Below, one piece after another: positions 54,516 through 62,796 of a stretch of 64,000 nucleotides of DNA. Source of the stretch: Bradyrhizobium embrapense (GTDB lineage Bacteria > Pseudomonadota > Alphaproteobacteria > Rhizobiales > Xanthobacteraceae); NCBI RefSeq assembly GCF_001189235.2, contig NZ_LFIP02000004.1, positions 496,001-560,000 on the forward strand, read 5' to 3'. Below the pieces are notes generated by a model. The model was not told where the DNA came from and searched no databases. It saw only the letters and a list, made by a program, of their open reading frames with translations. The translations under genes and the position numbers were made by a program. Position 1 is the first letter of the stretch. Every line of letters begins with the position of its first letter.

Positions 54516-55279
54516 CAGTTTGTCCCCTCTTTCGGTGAGCGATGTTCGATGATGGCGGCAAGCGGCTCGGCGAGGCCGATCGTCGGCTTCGGATCGGGCC
54601 GGCGGAAGGTGCCGGCGACGGCCTTGCGCGGCTCGAGCACGGCAAGCGTCTCCGCCTGGCGCACGGCGGCCGCGACCGGATCGATCACGGGCACCGGAAT
54701 GCGGTCGCGGACCTTTGCGGCGAGCCCTGCGAGCGGCGCGCCCGACAGGATGACGACGTCGGCGCCGTCCTGCGCGACGGCCTGGTTGGCGAGCGCGACC
54801 AAGAGCTCTTCCTTCTCGGACTGCACGTCGGAGATCGACTGGAAGCTGCCGTCGAGCGTGCGGATGCCCGCGCAGCGCGCGCTCAAGCCATGCATGGCGA
54901 CGCACTCCTCGTACCATGGCGCCAGCGCGCCGGCGAAGGTCACGATCGAGAACCGACGGCCGAGCATGCAGGCGGTGAGCATTGCCGCTTCCGCAAGGCC
55001 GACGACCGGAAACGCGAACAGCTCGCGCGCGCCGAACAGGCCGGGATCGCCGAACGCGGCGATGATCGCGGCGTCGATGCCGGGGCCTGCCTCGGCCAGC
55101 ATCGCCAGCGCGATCGCGCCGCCGATCTGCGCCTCGGCGCGGGTCGCAATATAGGGCACGCCACGCGTTGCAGTGGCAGGAACAAGCTCGGTCCCGGCTG
55201 ACGCGGCCTTGCTGCCGGCGACATGGAGCAGATCCGTTACCGCCGCCGTCGTGTTGGGATTGAGCAGCAGGATCTTCAT
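54515..55279 (-). CDS. Hydantoin racemase-like protein lacking both catalytic Cys
   Basis: A 254-residue member of the Asp/Glu/hydantoin racemase family (PF01177), with 'LNPNTTAAVTD' and 'IAAFGDPGLFGARELFAFPVVGLAEAAM'. In hydantoin racemase the corresponding texts contain Cys at 'IACFGDPG' and 'VLGCAGM'. Here they are Ala75 (IAAFGDPG) and Gly180 (VILSGAPLAG). With no catalytic pair, racemisation by the two-base cysteine mechanism is unlikely. It might bind a ligand, use another chemistry, or have decayed, although the frame is intact. It overlaps its neighbours by 4 and 1 nt. Confidence 0.85.
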   Translation of the reverse strand: MKILLLNPNTTAAVTDLLHVAGSKAASAGTELVPATATRGVPYIATRAEAQIGGAIALAMLAEAGPGIDAAIIAAFGDPGLFGARELFAFPVVGLAEAAMLTACMLGRRFSIVTFAGALAPWYEECVAMHGLSARCAGIRTLDGSFQSISDVQSEKEELLVALANQAVAQDGADVVILSGAPLAGLAAKVRDRIPVPVIDPVAAAVRQAETLAVLEPRKAVAGTFRRPDPKPTIGLAEPLAAIIEHRSPKEGTN

Positions 55280-56079
55280 GATGCAGCATTCCTCGTCTTG
55301 CGGCCACGCGGCTTCGCGGAAGTGTCCGCGACCGCGGCCTCATCTCCCTTGCCATCCAGCGTCTCGGCGACGATCTCGCCGGTGCGGCGCACGTGGTGCG
55401 CCAGGATCTGCCCCGCCCGTGCCGCATCGCGGCGCCTGAGCGCGGCCAGGATGTCCTGGTGCTCGCGCACCGATTCATCCCAGCGCCCGAGCACCGAGAG
55501 TGCGAAGAAGCGTGCCCGCTCGGCCCGCGCCAGCAGCGCCTCGTGCGTCGACTTCAGCACGGCGTTGCGCGCGAAGCCGACGATCGCCGAATGGATCTGC
55601 TGGTTGGCCTGGAAATAGTCGCGCAGCTCGCCGCGGCCGTGATGCCACTCGATCTTGTCCTGCAGCGCATCGAGCCGTTCGAAGTCGGCATCCTCCATGC
55701 GCAGCGCGGCGAGTTCGGCAGCGCAGCGCTCGATGCCGCTGACCGCCTCGAACAATTCGGTCAGCTCGGCGCGGCGGAATGGCGCGACCACCGCGCTGTG
55801 GTTGAGCCTGAGCTCGACCAGGCCCTCGTTCGCCAACTGCTTCAGCGCCTCGCGCAGCGGGGTCCGCGAAATGCCGAGCGCATCCGACAGGTCCGCCTCG
55901 CCGAGCGACTGTCCCGGCGCGAGCTCGCCGCGCACGATCATGGTGCGCAGCCGCGCAGCCGCCTGCTCGTGCAGCCCGACCCGCGGTACGCGCAGGCGGC
56001 GCCGTTGCAGCGCCGTGATCGCGCGCTTGGGTTCCTTGCTCCGTCTGGTCGGCTTTGCTTCGGTCTTGGCGTCAGTCAC
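55276..56079 (-). CDS. GntR family regulator, FCD domain
   Basis: A 267-residue regulator. The winged helix is 'LHEQAAARLRTMIVRGELAPGQSLGEADLSDALGISRTPLREALKQLANEGLVEL' (about 36-90), followed by a FadR C-terminal (FCD) domain with 'WHHGRGELRDYFQANQQIHSAIVGFARNAVL' that usually binds a metal ion and small carboxylates. It lies inside the operon it probably controls, overlapping both neighbours by 4 nt. A candidate operator lies upstream of the transporter at 58421-58434. Confidence 0.92.
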   Translation of the reverse strand: MTDAKTEAKPTRRSKEPKRAITALQRRRLRVPRVGLHEQAAARLRTMIVRGELAPGQSLGEADLSDALGISRTPLREALKQLANEGLVELRLNHSAVVAPFRRAELTELFEAVSGIERCAAELAALRMEDADFERLDALQDKIEWHHGRGELRDYFQANQQIHSAIVGFARNAVLKSTHEALLARAERARFFALSVLGRWDESVREHQDILAALRRRDAARAGQILAHHVRRTGEIVAETLDGKGDEAAVADTSAKPRGRKTRNAAS

Positions 56080-56852
56080 CGCATGCCTTCATTGTCTTGA
56101 TGGGAGATCGCGGTCGCTGCGCGCAGATTGGGATTCGTAAACAAGCTGCCCCAGCCTTGCACGCGCGAGGGGTCGCTGCCGACAGCTGCGAGGCATGCCC
56201 ACAGCGTCACGGCGATCGAATCCAGCACCGGCACGCCAAAACCGCGCTCCAGTCGCTCGGCGGCGCCGGCGCCGCGCATGTTGGTGCAGAGCACGACGGC
56301 GGCATCGCAGCCCTCGCGCACGACTTCCTCGATCAGGCCCGCGACTTCGACCTCGCTGACCTCGGCAAAGGAAAAATTGTCCTGCAGCGACAAATGCCGT
56401 TCGGCGAAGCAGTGCAGCCCCGCCGCATTCCAGTTGGCGATAATCCGCTCCTGCACATCCTTGCGATACGGCGTCACCAGCCCGATGCGTTCGGCGCCGA
56501 TCCGCCGCAGCAGGTCGCGATAGGCCAGCACCGTGGTGCAGGCCTTGATCCCGGTTGCTGCGGTGATCTGCTCGCACAGGCTCTCATCGCGATCGAAGCC
56601 GAGCCAGCTTGCCGAGGTGCCGTTCCAGGCGATGACGTCGACCTTGGCGTGGGCAAGCAACTCGGCTGCGCGCAAAATCTCGGTGGCATCGAACTGGCGC
56701 AGCGCCTGCTCCGACAGCGCGATCTCCGTCACCTTGAAGCGCGCGAAATGCGCGGTGACGTCATCGACCCCACCGAGCATCGCATAGGTGATCGGCTCGA
56801 GGGCGGTATTCGACGACGGCGTCAGCATGCCGAGCCGGACAGGACGTGTCAT
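56076..56852 (-). CDS. Arylmalonate decarboxylase/maleate isomerase-like protein
   Basis: A 258-residue PF17645-like member of the Asp/Glu racemase superfamily. The 'TPSSNTALEP' segment and the two active-site loops are recognisable. The first loop reads 'AWNGTSASWLGF' with Gly78, where maleate isomerase has Cys. The second reads 'VVLCTNMRG' with Cys189. In arylmalonate decarboxylase, which I recall as MGTS in loop 1 and a single Cys188, this Gly/Cys pattern underlies decarboxylation rather than racemisation. Decarboxylation of an alpha-disubstituted malonate or isomerisation is thus possible. It lies between the MFS and GntR genes. Confidence 0.82.
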   Translation of the reverse strand: MTRPVRLGMLTPSSNTALEPITYAMLGGVDDVTAHFARFKVTEIALSEQALRQFDATEILRAAELLAHAKVDVIAWNGTSASWLGFDRDESLCEQITAATGIKACTTVLAYRDLLRRIGAERIGLVTPYRKDVQERIIANWNAAGLHCFAERHLSLQDNFSFAEVSEVEVAGLIEEVVREGCDAAVVLCTNMRGAGAAERLERGFGVPVLDSIAVTLWACLAAVGSDPSRVQGWGSLFTNPNLRAATAISHQDNEGMR

Positions 56853-56906
56853 TCGTAAGGCCTCATCAACCGGCCGAACCCTGCGCAGGACTCGGCCGTC
56901 TTCGTT

Positions 56907-58211
56907 CTAGACCGGGAGCTTGCGGCTGTAGTCGATCAAGGTCGAGCAGATCAACAGAGCAATGCCTGCGGCGGCGAAATACATCAGGGCCAGGAAGTAG
57001 GAACCGGTGGCCTGCACGATGAAGCCGACAATCAGCGGCGTCGTGATGCCGGCGATGTTGCCGCCGAGATTCATGCAGCCGCCGAGGAAGCCGGACTTGC
57101 CGCGGCCCGCCAGCGCCGACGGGATCGCCCAGTACATGCCGCACCAGCGCAGGAAGAACAGCGTCGTCGACAGCAGCACCACGACGACAACCGCGTTGGT
57201 GACGTAGGCGACGAGGAAGATCGACACCGTCGCCATGATCGCCGCGATGCCGAACAGGGTGCGGAACACGGTGTTGGGCGCCCCGCCCCGCGCACGCCAG
57301 CCGTCGCCGATCCAGCCGCCGACCAGTTCGCCGACGAAGCCTGCGAAGAAGATGATGAAGGACGCGCCGCCGAGCGCCTTGATGTCGAAGCCATGCACCT
57401 TGAACAGATAGGTCGGCATCCAGGTCAGTAGACCATAGAAGGTTGTGTTGAAGAACATCCAGCCGAGGCACATACACCACACCGAGCGGAAGCGGAAATA
57501 GGCCATTCCGCTTGCGCCCGACGACGGCGGCGTCGCCGCGTCCTCGATCGCATGCGCCTCCTCGAGATAGCGCGCCTCGGCTTCATTGACCGAGGGATGC
57601 TCGCGCGGCATGTTGCGGATGTAGTACCAGGCCCACAGCCCGCACAGCATGGTTCCGACGCCGGCGACGACGAACGCCACCCGCCAGGAGCTGAACGCCG
57701 CCATCAGCCAGGCGATCACGATCGAGCCGAGCGCAGCCCCGAGCGGCGCGCCGCCGTCCAGCAGGGTGGCGCCGCGGCCACGTTCGGTCTGCGTCATCCA
57801 GATCGCGTTGAGCTTGCCGCCGGCCGGATAGATCGGCGCTTCCGACGCGCCGAGCCCGAGCCGGGTCATGAGCAGCAGCATCCAGCTGGTGGACAGCGCC
57901 GCCAGCGCCTGGAAGAAGCCCCAGAACAATGTCGCGAGCGCGATCACGATGCGCGGCTTGAAGCGGTCGGCGAGCATGCCGCCCGGCACCTGCATCAGCG
58001 CATAGGTCCAGAAGAACGAGCTCAGGATCAGGCCCTGCATCGCCGGATCGATGTCGAACTCCTTGGCGATGACCGGCATCGCCACCGACAGCGAGGCGCG
58101 ATCGATGTAGTTGATCGAGATCAGGAACAGCATCAGCAGGAAGATCTTCCAGCGCACGCCGGAAGGCTTCGCCGCATCTGCCATTGCGATGGTGGACACC
58201 TGATCGCTCAT
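56907..58211 (-). CDS. MFS transporter, ACS (anion:cation symporter) family
   Basis: A 434-residue, 12-helix permease with 'NYIDRASLSVAMPVIAKEFDIDPAMQGLILSSFFWTYALMQVPGGMLADRF' (ACS-type motif A), 'GASEAPIYPAGGKLNAIWM' and 'FFNTTFYGLLTWMPTYLFKVHGFD'. ACS members take up organic anions (galactonate, tartrate, phthalate). It opens the operon, so it probably imports the substrate of the downstream enzymes. The ATG at 58211 follows GAGGAGCGAG; the longer frame upstream is unlikely. Confidence 0.88.
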   Translation of the reverse strand: MSDQVSTIAMADAAKPSGVRWKIFLLMLFLISINYIDRASLSVAMPVIAKEFDIDPAMQGLILSSFFWTYALMQVPGGMLADRFKPRIVIALATLFWGFFQALAALSTSWMLLLMTRLGLGASEAPIYPAGGKLNAIWMTQTERGRGATLLDGGAPLGAALGSIVIAWLMAAFSSWRVAFVVAGVGTMLCGLWAWYYIRNMPREHPSVNEAEARYLEEAHAIEDAATPPSSGASGMAYFRFRSVWCMCLGWMFFNTTFYGLLTWMPTYLFKVHGFDIKALGGASFIIFFAGFVGELVGGWIGDGWRARGGAPNTVFRTLFGIAAIMATVSIFLVAYVTNAVVVVVLLSTTLFFLRWCGMYWAIPSALAGRGKSGFLGGCMNLGGNIAGITTPLIVGFIVQATGSYFLALMYFAAAGIALLICSTLIDYSRKLPV

Positions 58212-58420
58212 TGCTCGCTCCTCTGCCGGCAGATTGTTGTTTGCCCGGTTCGCGCTGTGCGTATCGGGCGGGCGAGCGCCGAAGGGGCGCTCGCCCGTAC
58301 TGGCGCGACCCTCGTCATCGAAGGTCATTGGCCTCTCCTGCCCCGCGAGAAGTCTGCTTCAAGGAGATTGGCGCGACAAGCACATTTTGCATTCTGCATG
58401 CAACTCTTCATAATATAATG

Positions 58421-58434
58421 ATATCACGTGATAT
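58421..58434. promoter_or_regulatory. Palindromic candidate GntR operator
   Basis: ATATCACGTGATAT is a perfect 14-bp palindrome in an AT-rich patch, 210 bp upstream of the MFS start. It is the only such site seen between the two operons. Its binding by the co-operonic GntR protein is an inference. Confidence 0.55.
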
Positions 58435-58570
58435 TTTACCATATCAGTCTGATTTTTGATCAACCTGTGGCGAGGAATTGGGCGCCAGCTCACCTGCCTG
58501 CGCCGGACGATTTCAGCGAATTGGCCCGGCGTTGCGGCGCACGCGACCGCGAACACGGCGTTATGTTCTT

Positions 58571-58609
58571 CAAAAAAGAGCAGTCCGCGCCTCCCGTGGA
58601 AGCGCGGAC
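58571..58609 (-). terminator. Terminator of the phosphonate operon
   Basis: On the minus strand, GTCCGCGC and GCGCGGAC form an 8-bp stem with an 11-nt loop, followed 5 nt later by six T residues (CTTTTTTG). It lies 30 bp after the stop of the OPA-type MFS gene. Confidence 0.7.
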
Positions 58610-58639
58610 CTGTCGTGAGTCAGTGATGCGGATCGCCCG

Positions 58640-59956
58640 TCAGCGGCGGATGAAGGCGGCCACCACCGCGCTGGAGGTTGCGCAGACCGCGACGACGAGG
58701 AACACCAGCGACGTCTGGTTATGCTTGTCCATGAAGTGGCCGATGATCGGCTCGCCGAGACCTGCGAACAGGTAGGCGAAGGAATTCATTACCCCGGTCG
58801 CGGTCCCTGCCCGCTTGTGGCCGACCAGATCCGGGCACAGCGCCCAGAACGAGGATTGCGGACCGTAAGTGAAGAAGCCGCACAGGAACAGCACCGTCAT
58901 GCCGAGATAGATCTCGGTGGTCGGGATCGCGTACATGCACAGCGCGGTGACCGCGGCGAGCACCATGTAGAGCACGATGGCGAGGTAGCGGCGCGAGCCG
59001 AACACCTTGTCCGACACCCAGCCGTTGCTGAACGCGCCGACCGCCATGCCGACCGGCAGCGCGATGCTGATCCAGCGCGGATCGATCACCGAGGTAGCGC
59101 CGGCATTGGCCCAGTTGCTGCCGAGGAAATGCACGGGGACCCACACCAAAAGGCCGTAGCGCGCCGCGTTCTGGAAGCCGATCGAGACGCCAGCGACCAG
59201 GAGGCGCCAGTTCGACAGCACCGCCTTGTAGCGCGCGAGCGAGCCCTCATTGGCGTCGACCGCGGCCTCCGTTGCCACAACGTCGTCGGCCTCGTCATGC
59301 GGCGAGGCAAAGCCCATGTCCTCGGGCTTCTCGCGCGCGATCAGATAGAACGCGATGCCGCCGAGCAGCAGCAGCACCACCGGAATGCGGAAGATCCAGC
59401 GCCAGTCGAGCTGGAAATAGCCGACCACCACCAGCGACGTGACGAACGACAGCACCGAGGCGAGACCGGCCGCGAAAGTGTAGAGCCCGTAGACCGTGCC
59501 GCGCTCGTGGCGCCCCCACCAGTTCGACAGCAGCCGGCTGCCGGGCGCCCATCCCATCGACTGGAAATAGCCGTTGATGCCCCAGAACGCGGTGAGGCTG
59601 ACGATGCCGGTCGACAGGCTGGTGGCCCAGTTCATGATGAAGGAGAGGATCGCGCCGGCGCTCATCACGCGACGGCCGCCGAACTTGTCGCCGAGATTGC
59701 CGTTGATGGCCTGCCCGACCGCGTAGCACCAGAGCAGCGCCGCGCTGGCCCAGCCCAATGCCTCCTTGGTGACGCCGAATTCGGCCTGGATGCCGGGAAT
59801 GGCGAAGCCGAAGGTTTGCCGCCCCGTATAGAAGAACAGATAGCAGAACATCGCCGCGAACAGCATCCGCCACTGCGCGCGGCGGAACGATGTCGCAAGC
59901 TCCGGATTCTGGACCCCGACCGAGCCGACGCTCGACGGACTGAACGTGATCGACAT
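58640..59956 (-). CDS. MFS transporter, organophosphate:phosphate antiporter-like
   Basis: A 438-residue permease of the OPA family (GlpT/UhpT/PgtP-like). 'CYLFFYTGRQTFGFAIPGIQAEFGVTKEALGWASAALLWCYAVGQAINGNLGDKFGGRRVMSAGA' is a typical OPA N-terminal half, with 'FWGINGYFQSMGWAPGSRLLSNWWGRHERGTVYGLYTFAAGLASVLSF'. The related GlpT proteins carry phosphate esters, so uptake of a phosphonate is likely here. It is the last gene of the phn operon, 95 bp after phnY. The start follows GGGGAGGCTGCA. Confidence 0.88.
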   Translation of the reverse strand: MSITFSPSSVGSVGVQNPELATSFRRAQWRMLFAAMFCYLFFYTGRQTFGFAIPGIQAEFGVTKEALGWASAALLWCYAVGQAINGNLGDKFGGRRVMSAGAILSFIMNWATSLSTGIVSLTAFWGINGYFQSMGWAPGSRLLSNWWGRHERGTVYGLYTFAAGLASVLSFVTSLVVVGYFQLDWRWIFRIPVVLLLLGGIAFYLIAREKPEDMGFASPHDEADDVVATEAAVDANEGSLARYKAVLSNWRLLVAGVSIGFQNAARYGLLVWVPVHFLGSNWANAGATSVIDPRWISIALPVGMAVGAFSNGWVSDKVFGSRRYLAIVLYMVLAAVTALCMYAIPTTEIYLGMTVLFLCGFFTYGPQSSFWALCPDLVGHKRAGTATGVMNSFAYLFAGLGEPIIGHFMDKHNQTSLVFLVVAVCATSSAVVAAFIRR

Positions 59957-60051
59957 TGCAGCCTCCCCTGATGATTGTCTTGTTGTTCACCCACGGCCGC
60001 CGCGCCGTTCTTGTTGTGCGCGTGCGGCCTTGCTTCGGATCGACGCGCTTC

Positions 60052-61500
60052 CTAGACCGGCCAGGGCAGCGAATAGGTCTTGACGTTGGTGAAGCTCTTG
60101 ATCGCCTCCTGCACGCCTTCCTTGTAGCCAAGGCCGGAGTCCTTGATTCCGCCGAACGGCGACATCTCGATCCGGTAGCCCGGCACTTCCCAGACGTTGA
60201 CGGTGCCGACGTCGAGCTCGTTGACGAACCGCGTGATGTAGTCGAGCCGGTTGGTGCAGACGCCGGACGACAGCCCGAACGCGGTCGCATTCGAAATCCG
60301 AACCACGCTGTCGATGTCGTTGGGCACACGGACGATCGGGATCACCGGGCCAAAAGTCTCCTGCATCACCAGCTCGCTAGTGTAGGGAATCCGGTCGACC
60401 ACCGTCGGCGGGTACAGCGCGCCCTTGCGGTCGTTGCCGTGCAGGAGCTCGGCGCCGTCGGTGACGGCCGCATTGACCCGGCGCTCGAATTCCTTCGCCG
60501 CGCCCTCGTGTATGACGGTGCCGACATCGACGGTCGGGTCCATCGGATCGCCGCACTTCAGGGTGCGTGCCTTCTTCAGCACCAGCGCGGCAAAATCGTC
60601 GGCGACCGCCTCGACGCAGAGAATGCGCTTCACCGCCGTGCAGCGCTGGCCGGAATTCTTGGTGGCGCCGGTGACGGCAAGCTCGGCCGCCTTCTCGAGG
60701 TCGGCGTCCTCCATCACGATCAAGGGATCGTTGCCGCCAAGCTCCAGCACCAAGCGCTTGTAGCCGGCTCTGTCGGCAATGTGCTTGCCGACCCTGACGG
60801 AGCCGGTGAAAGTGACGAGATCGGCGTCGGGATCGGTGATCATCGCATCCCCCATCGAGTGCGGATTGCCGGTCACCACCGACAGCATCTCGGGCGGCAG
60901 CCCCGCTTCATACAGCACGTCGGCGAGCGCCAGCGCGGTCAGCGGCGTCAGCTCGGTCGGCTTCAGCACCACGCGGTTGTTGGTCGCGATCGCCGGTGCG
61001 ATCTTGTGGCTCACCATGTTGAGCGGATGGTTGAACGGCGTGATCGCCGAAATCGCTCCGAGCAGCGGCGTCCGCGTCGTGAAGATCTTGCGCGCCTTGC
61101 CTTGCGGGCTGATGTCGCAGGAGAAGGTCTCGCCGTCGTCCTTGATCGCGAGCTGCCCCGCGAACGAGTAGACGTCGTAGGCGCGGCCGGCTTCGTAGAG
61201 CGAGTCCTTCCAGCACAGGCCGGACTCGGCCGTGATCAGCCGAGCGAAATCCTCCTTGCGGCCGGCCAGGATCTCGGCGGTGCGCAGCAAGATGCGCTGG
61301 CGCTCGTACCGCGTCAGCTTCGGCTTGAATGCCGCCGCCTTGGCAAAGGCGCTGCGAACATGCTCCGGGCGTGCCGCCGGCACCGTGCCGACAACCTTGT
61401 TGGTGTAGGGATTGAAGACCTCGACATGCTCGTCGGTGTCGATGAGGCTGCCTGCGATCCGCATCTGCTCGTGGCGAACGGCCGGGATCTGGATGTTCAT
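60052..61500 (-). CDS. phnY: Phosphonoacetaldehyde dehydrogenase
   Basis: A 482-residue NAD(P)-dependent aldehyde dehydrogenase. Motifs: 'SAITPFNHPLNMVSHKIAPAIATNNRVVLKPTELTPLTA' (cofactor loop with Lys), 'LVLELGGNDPLIVMEDADL' (catalytic Glu) and 'NSGQRCTAVKRILCVE' (catalytic Cys). The 'NVWEVPGYRIEMSPFGGIKDSGLGYKEGVQEAI' text and context match PhnY, which oxidises phosphonoacetaldehyde to phosphonoacetate. Its start lies 23 bp after the phnA stop. The ATG at 61500 follows TGAGGACACC. Confidence 0.9.
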   Translation of the reverse strand: MNIQIPAVRHEQMRIAGSLIDTDEHVEVFNPYTNKVVGTVPAARPEHVRSAFAKAAAFKPKLTRYERQRILLRTAEILAGRKEDFARLITAESGLCWKDSLYEAGRAYDVYSFAGQLAIKDDGETFSCDISPQGKARKIFTTRTPLLGAISAITPFNHPLNMVSHKIAPAIATNNRVVLKPTELTPLTALALADVLYEAGLPPEMLSVVTGNPHSMGDAMITDPDADLVTFTGSVRVGKHIADRAGYKRLVLELGGNDPLIVMEDADLEKAAELAVTGATKNSGQRCTAVKRILCVEAVADDFAALVLKKARTLKCGDPMDPTVDVGTVIHEGAAKEFERRVNAAVTDGAELLHGNDRKGALYPPTVVDRIPYTSELVMQETFGPVIPIVRVPNDIDSVVRISNATAFGLSSGVCTNRLDYITRFVNELDVGTVNVWEVPGYRIEMSPFGGIKDSGLGYKEGVQEAIKSFTNVKTYSLPWPV

Positions 61501-61523
61501 GATGGTGTCCTCAAGTCCGGATG

Positions 61524-62768
61524 TCACTGGATGCGGTTGAGCGCGACGTCGAAGGCGTCGAAATTGCGCAAGGCGTGACCGGCCGGCAGCGCGATCCTGC
61601 GGTTGACGATCAGCGGCACCCGCTCCTCGGTCAGCCCGCCGTGCGAGCGCAGTGGCTCGGTCAGGCCGGACAGATCGTGGCGGGCTTCGCTGGTGCCGAG
61701 CACCTTGTGCCTGGTCGAGATCACGACGATGTCGCCGATACGGTCCGGCGGCAGCTCGAACCGGGCGCAGGCGTCGTTGCGCTTCAACGCCACCTCGATG
61801 CCCTTGATGTCGCGCAGCCGCATCAGCAGCGCGTCGACGTCGGCCCCGTCGGGCGTGTAGATCGTCGCGAACGAGCCGAGCGAGCCGTGATGGGCGACGT
61901 AGGGATCGGTGATCGGCAGGATCACCCTTGCGGCGCCCTTCCCCGTCCAGTCGTCCATGACGTCCTGGAGGTAGATCACGTCGGGCTTGCCGTCGGGCAG
62001 GAACTTGTCGTTCATGCCGTGGTCGGCGGTCGCGACGATGTTGCAGCCGAGTGCATCGAGCTTGGCAAGATAGCCGTCGATCATCGCGTAGAAGTCGTTG
62101 GCGATCCTGGTGCCGAGCCCGACCTTGTGCTGGATGTAGTCGGTGGTCGACAGATACATCAAATCGGGACGATGTCGCTCGACCAGTTTGACGCCCGCCG
62201 CGAACACGAAGCGCGACAGATCGGCCGAATAGACCTCGGGCAGCGGTAGGCCGACGAAATCGAGCACGTTGTCGATGCCGTTATTGGCCAAGGTGGCTTG
62301 ATCGGCCTTCTCCGATGAGAAGGCGATGGCGCGGCCGCTCGCATAGTCGAGCCCATAGGCGAGCAAGGTGCGCAGCTTGTCCTTGGCAGTGACCGCGGCG
62401 ACCTTGTAGCCGGCGTCATGAACACCGGCCAGGATGGTCGGCGCGCGCAGGAATTTCGGATCGTTCATCATGACTTCGGCGTTGCTCGCCGTGTCATAGA
62501 AATAATTGCCGGCGATGCCGTGCACTGCAGGCGGCCGTCCGGTGATGATCGAGAGGTTGTTCGGATTGGTGAAGCTCGGAATCACGCTGGTGGCATGAAC
62601 GTGCGCCCCTTCCTTCATGAAGCGTGCGAAGGTCGGCGCCACACCGGCCGCGATCGCCTGCTCGATGTAGCCGGGCTCTGAACCGTCGAGGCAGATCACG
62701 ACCGTTGGTCGCGTCGGCGCGTCGTAGTGGCGCCCGTTGACGGTGATAATCTTTTTGTTGTCTTGCAT
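61524..62768 (-). CDS. phnA: Phosphonoacetate hydrolase
   Basis: A 414-residue alkaline-phosphatase-superfamily enzyme that splits phosphonoacetate into acetate and phosphate. The metal/nucleophile text is 'VVICLDGSEPGYIEQAIAAGVAPTFARFMKEGAHVHATSVIPSFTNPNNLSIITGRPPAVHG' (Asp, and Thr nucleophile in SFTNPNN), with later metal ligands in 'LMYLSTTDYIQHK', 'VATADHGMNDKF' and 'LRSHGGLTEERVPLI'. The ATG at 62768 follows AAGGAG at 8-nt spacing. It sits between the Fe-alcohol dehydrogenase and phnY, 28 and 23 bp away. Confidence 0.94.
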   Translation of the reverse strand: MQDNKKIITVNGRHYDAPTRPTVVICLDGSEPGYIEQAIAAGVAPTFARFMKEGAHVHATSVIPSFTNPNNLSIITGRPPAVHGIAGNYFYDTASNAEVMMNDPKFLRAPTILAGVHDAGYKVAAVTAKDKLRTLLAYGLDYASGRAIAFSSEKADQATLANNGIDNVLDFVGLPLPEVYSADLSRFVFAAGVKLVERHRPDLMYLSTTDYIQHKVGLGTRIANDFYAMIDGYLAKLDALGCNIVATADHGMNDKFLPDGKPDVIYLQDVMDDWTGKGAARVILPITDPYVAHHGSLGSFATIYTPDGADVDALLMRLRDIKGIEVALKRNDACARFELPPDRIGDIVVISTRHKVLGTSEARHDLSGLTEPLRSHGGLTEERVPLIVNRRIALPAGHALRNFDAFDVALNRIQ

Positions 62769-62796
62769 AATGTGTCTCCTTGTCACCGCGCCGTCG

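Larger units (their letters stand above)
58212..58639. other. Intergenic region between the two minus-strand operons
   Basis: These 428 bp contain no coding signal. They hold the terminator of the phosphonate operon (58571-58609) and the palindrome at 58421-58434 ahead of the MFS operon, so the operon promoter probably lies near 58400. Confidence 0.5.
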
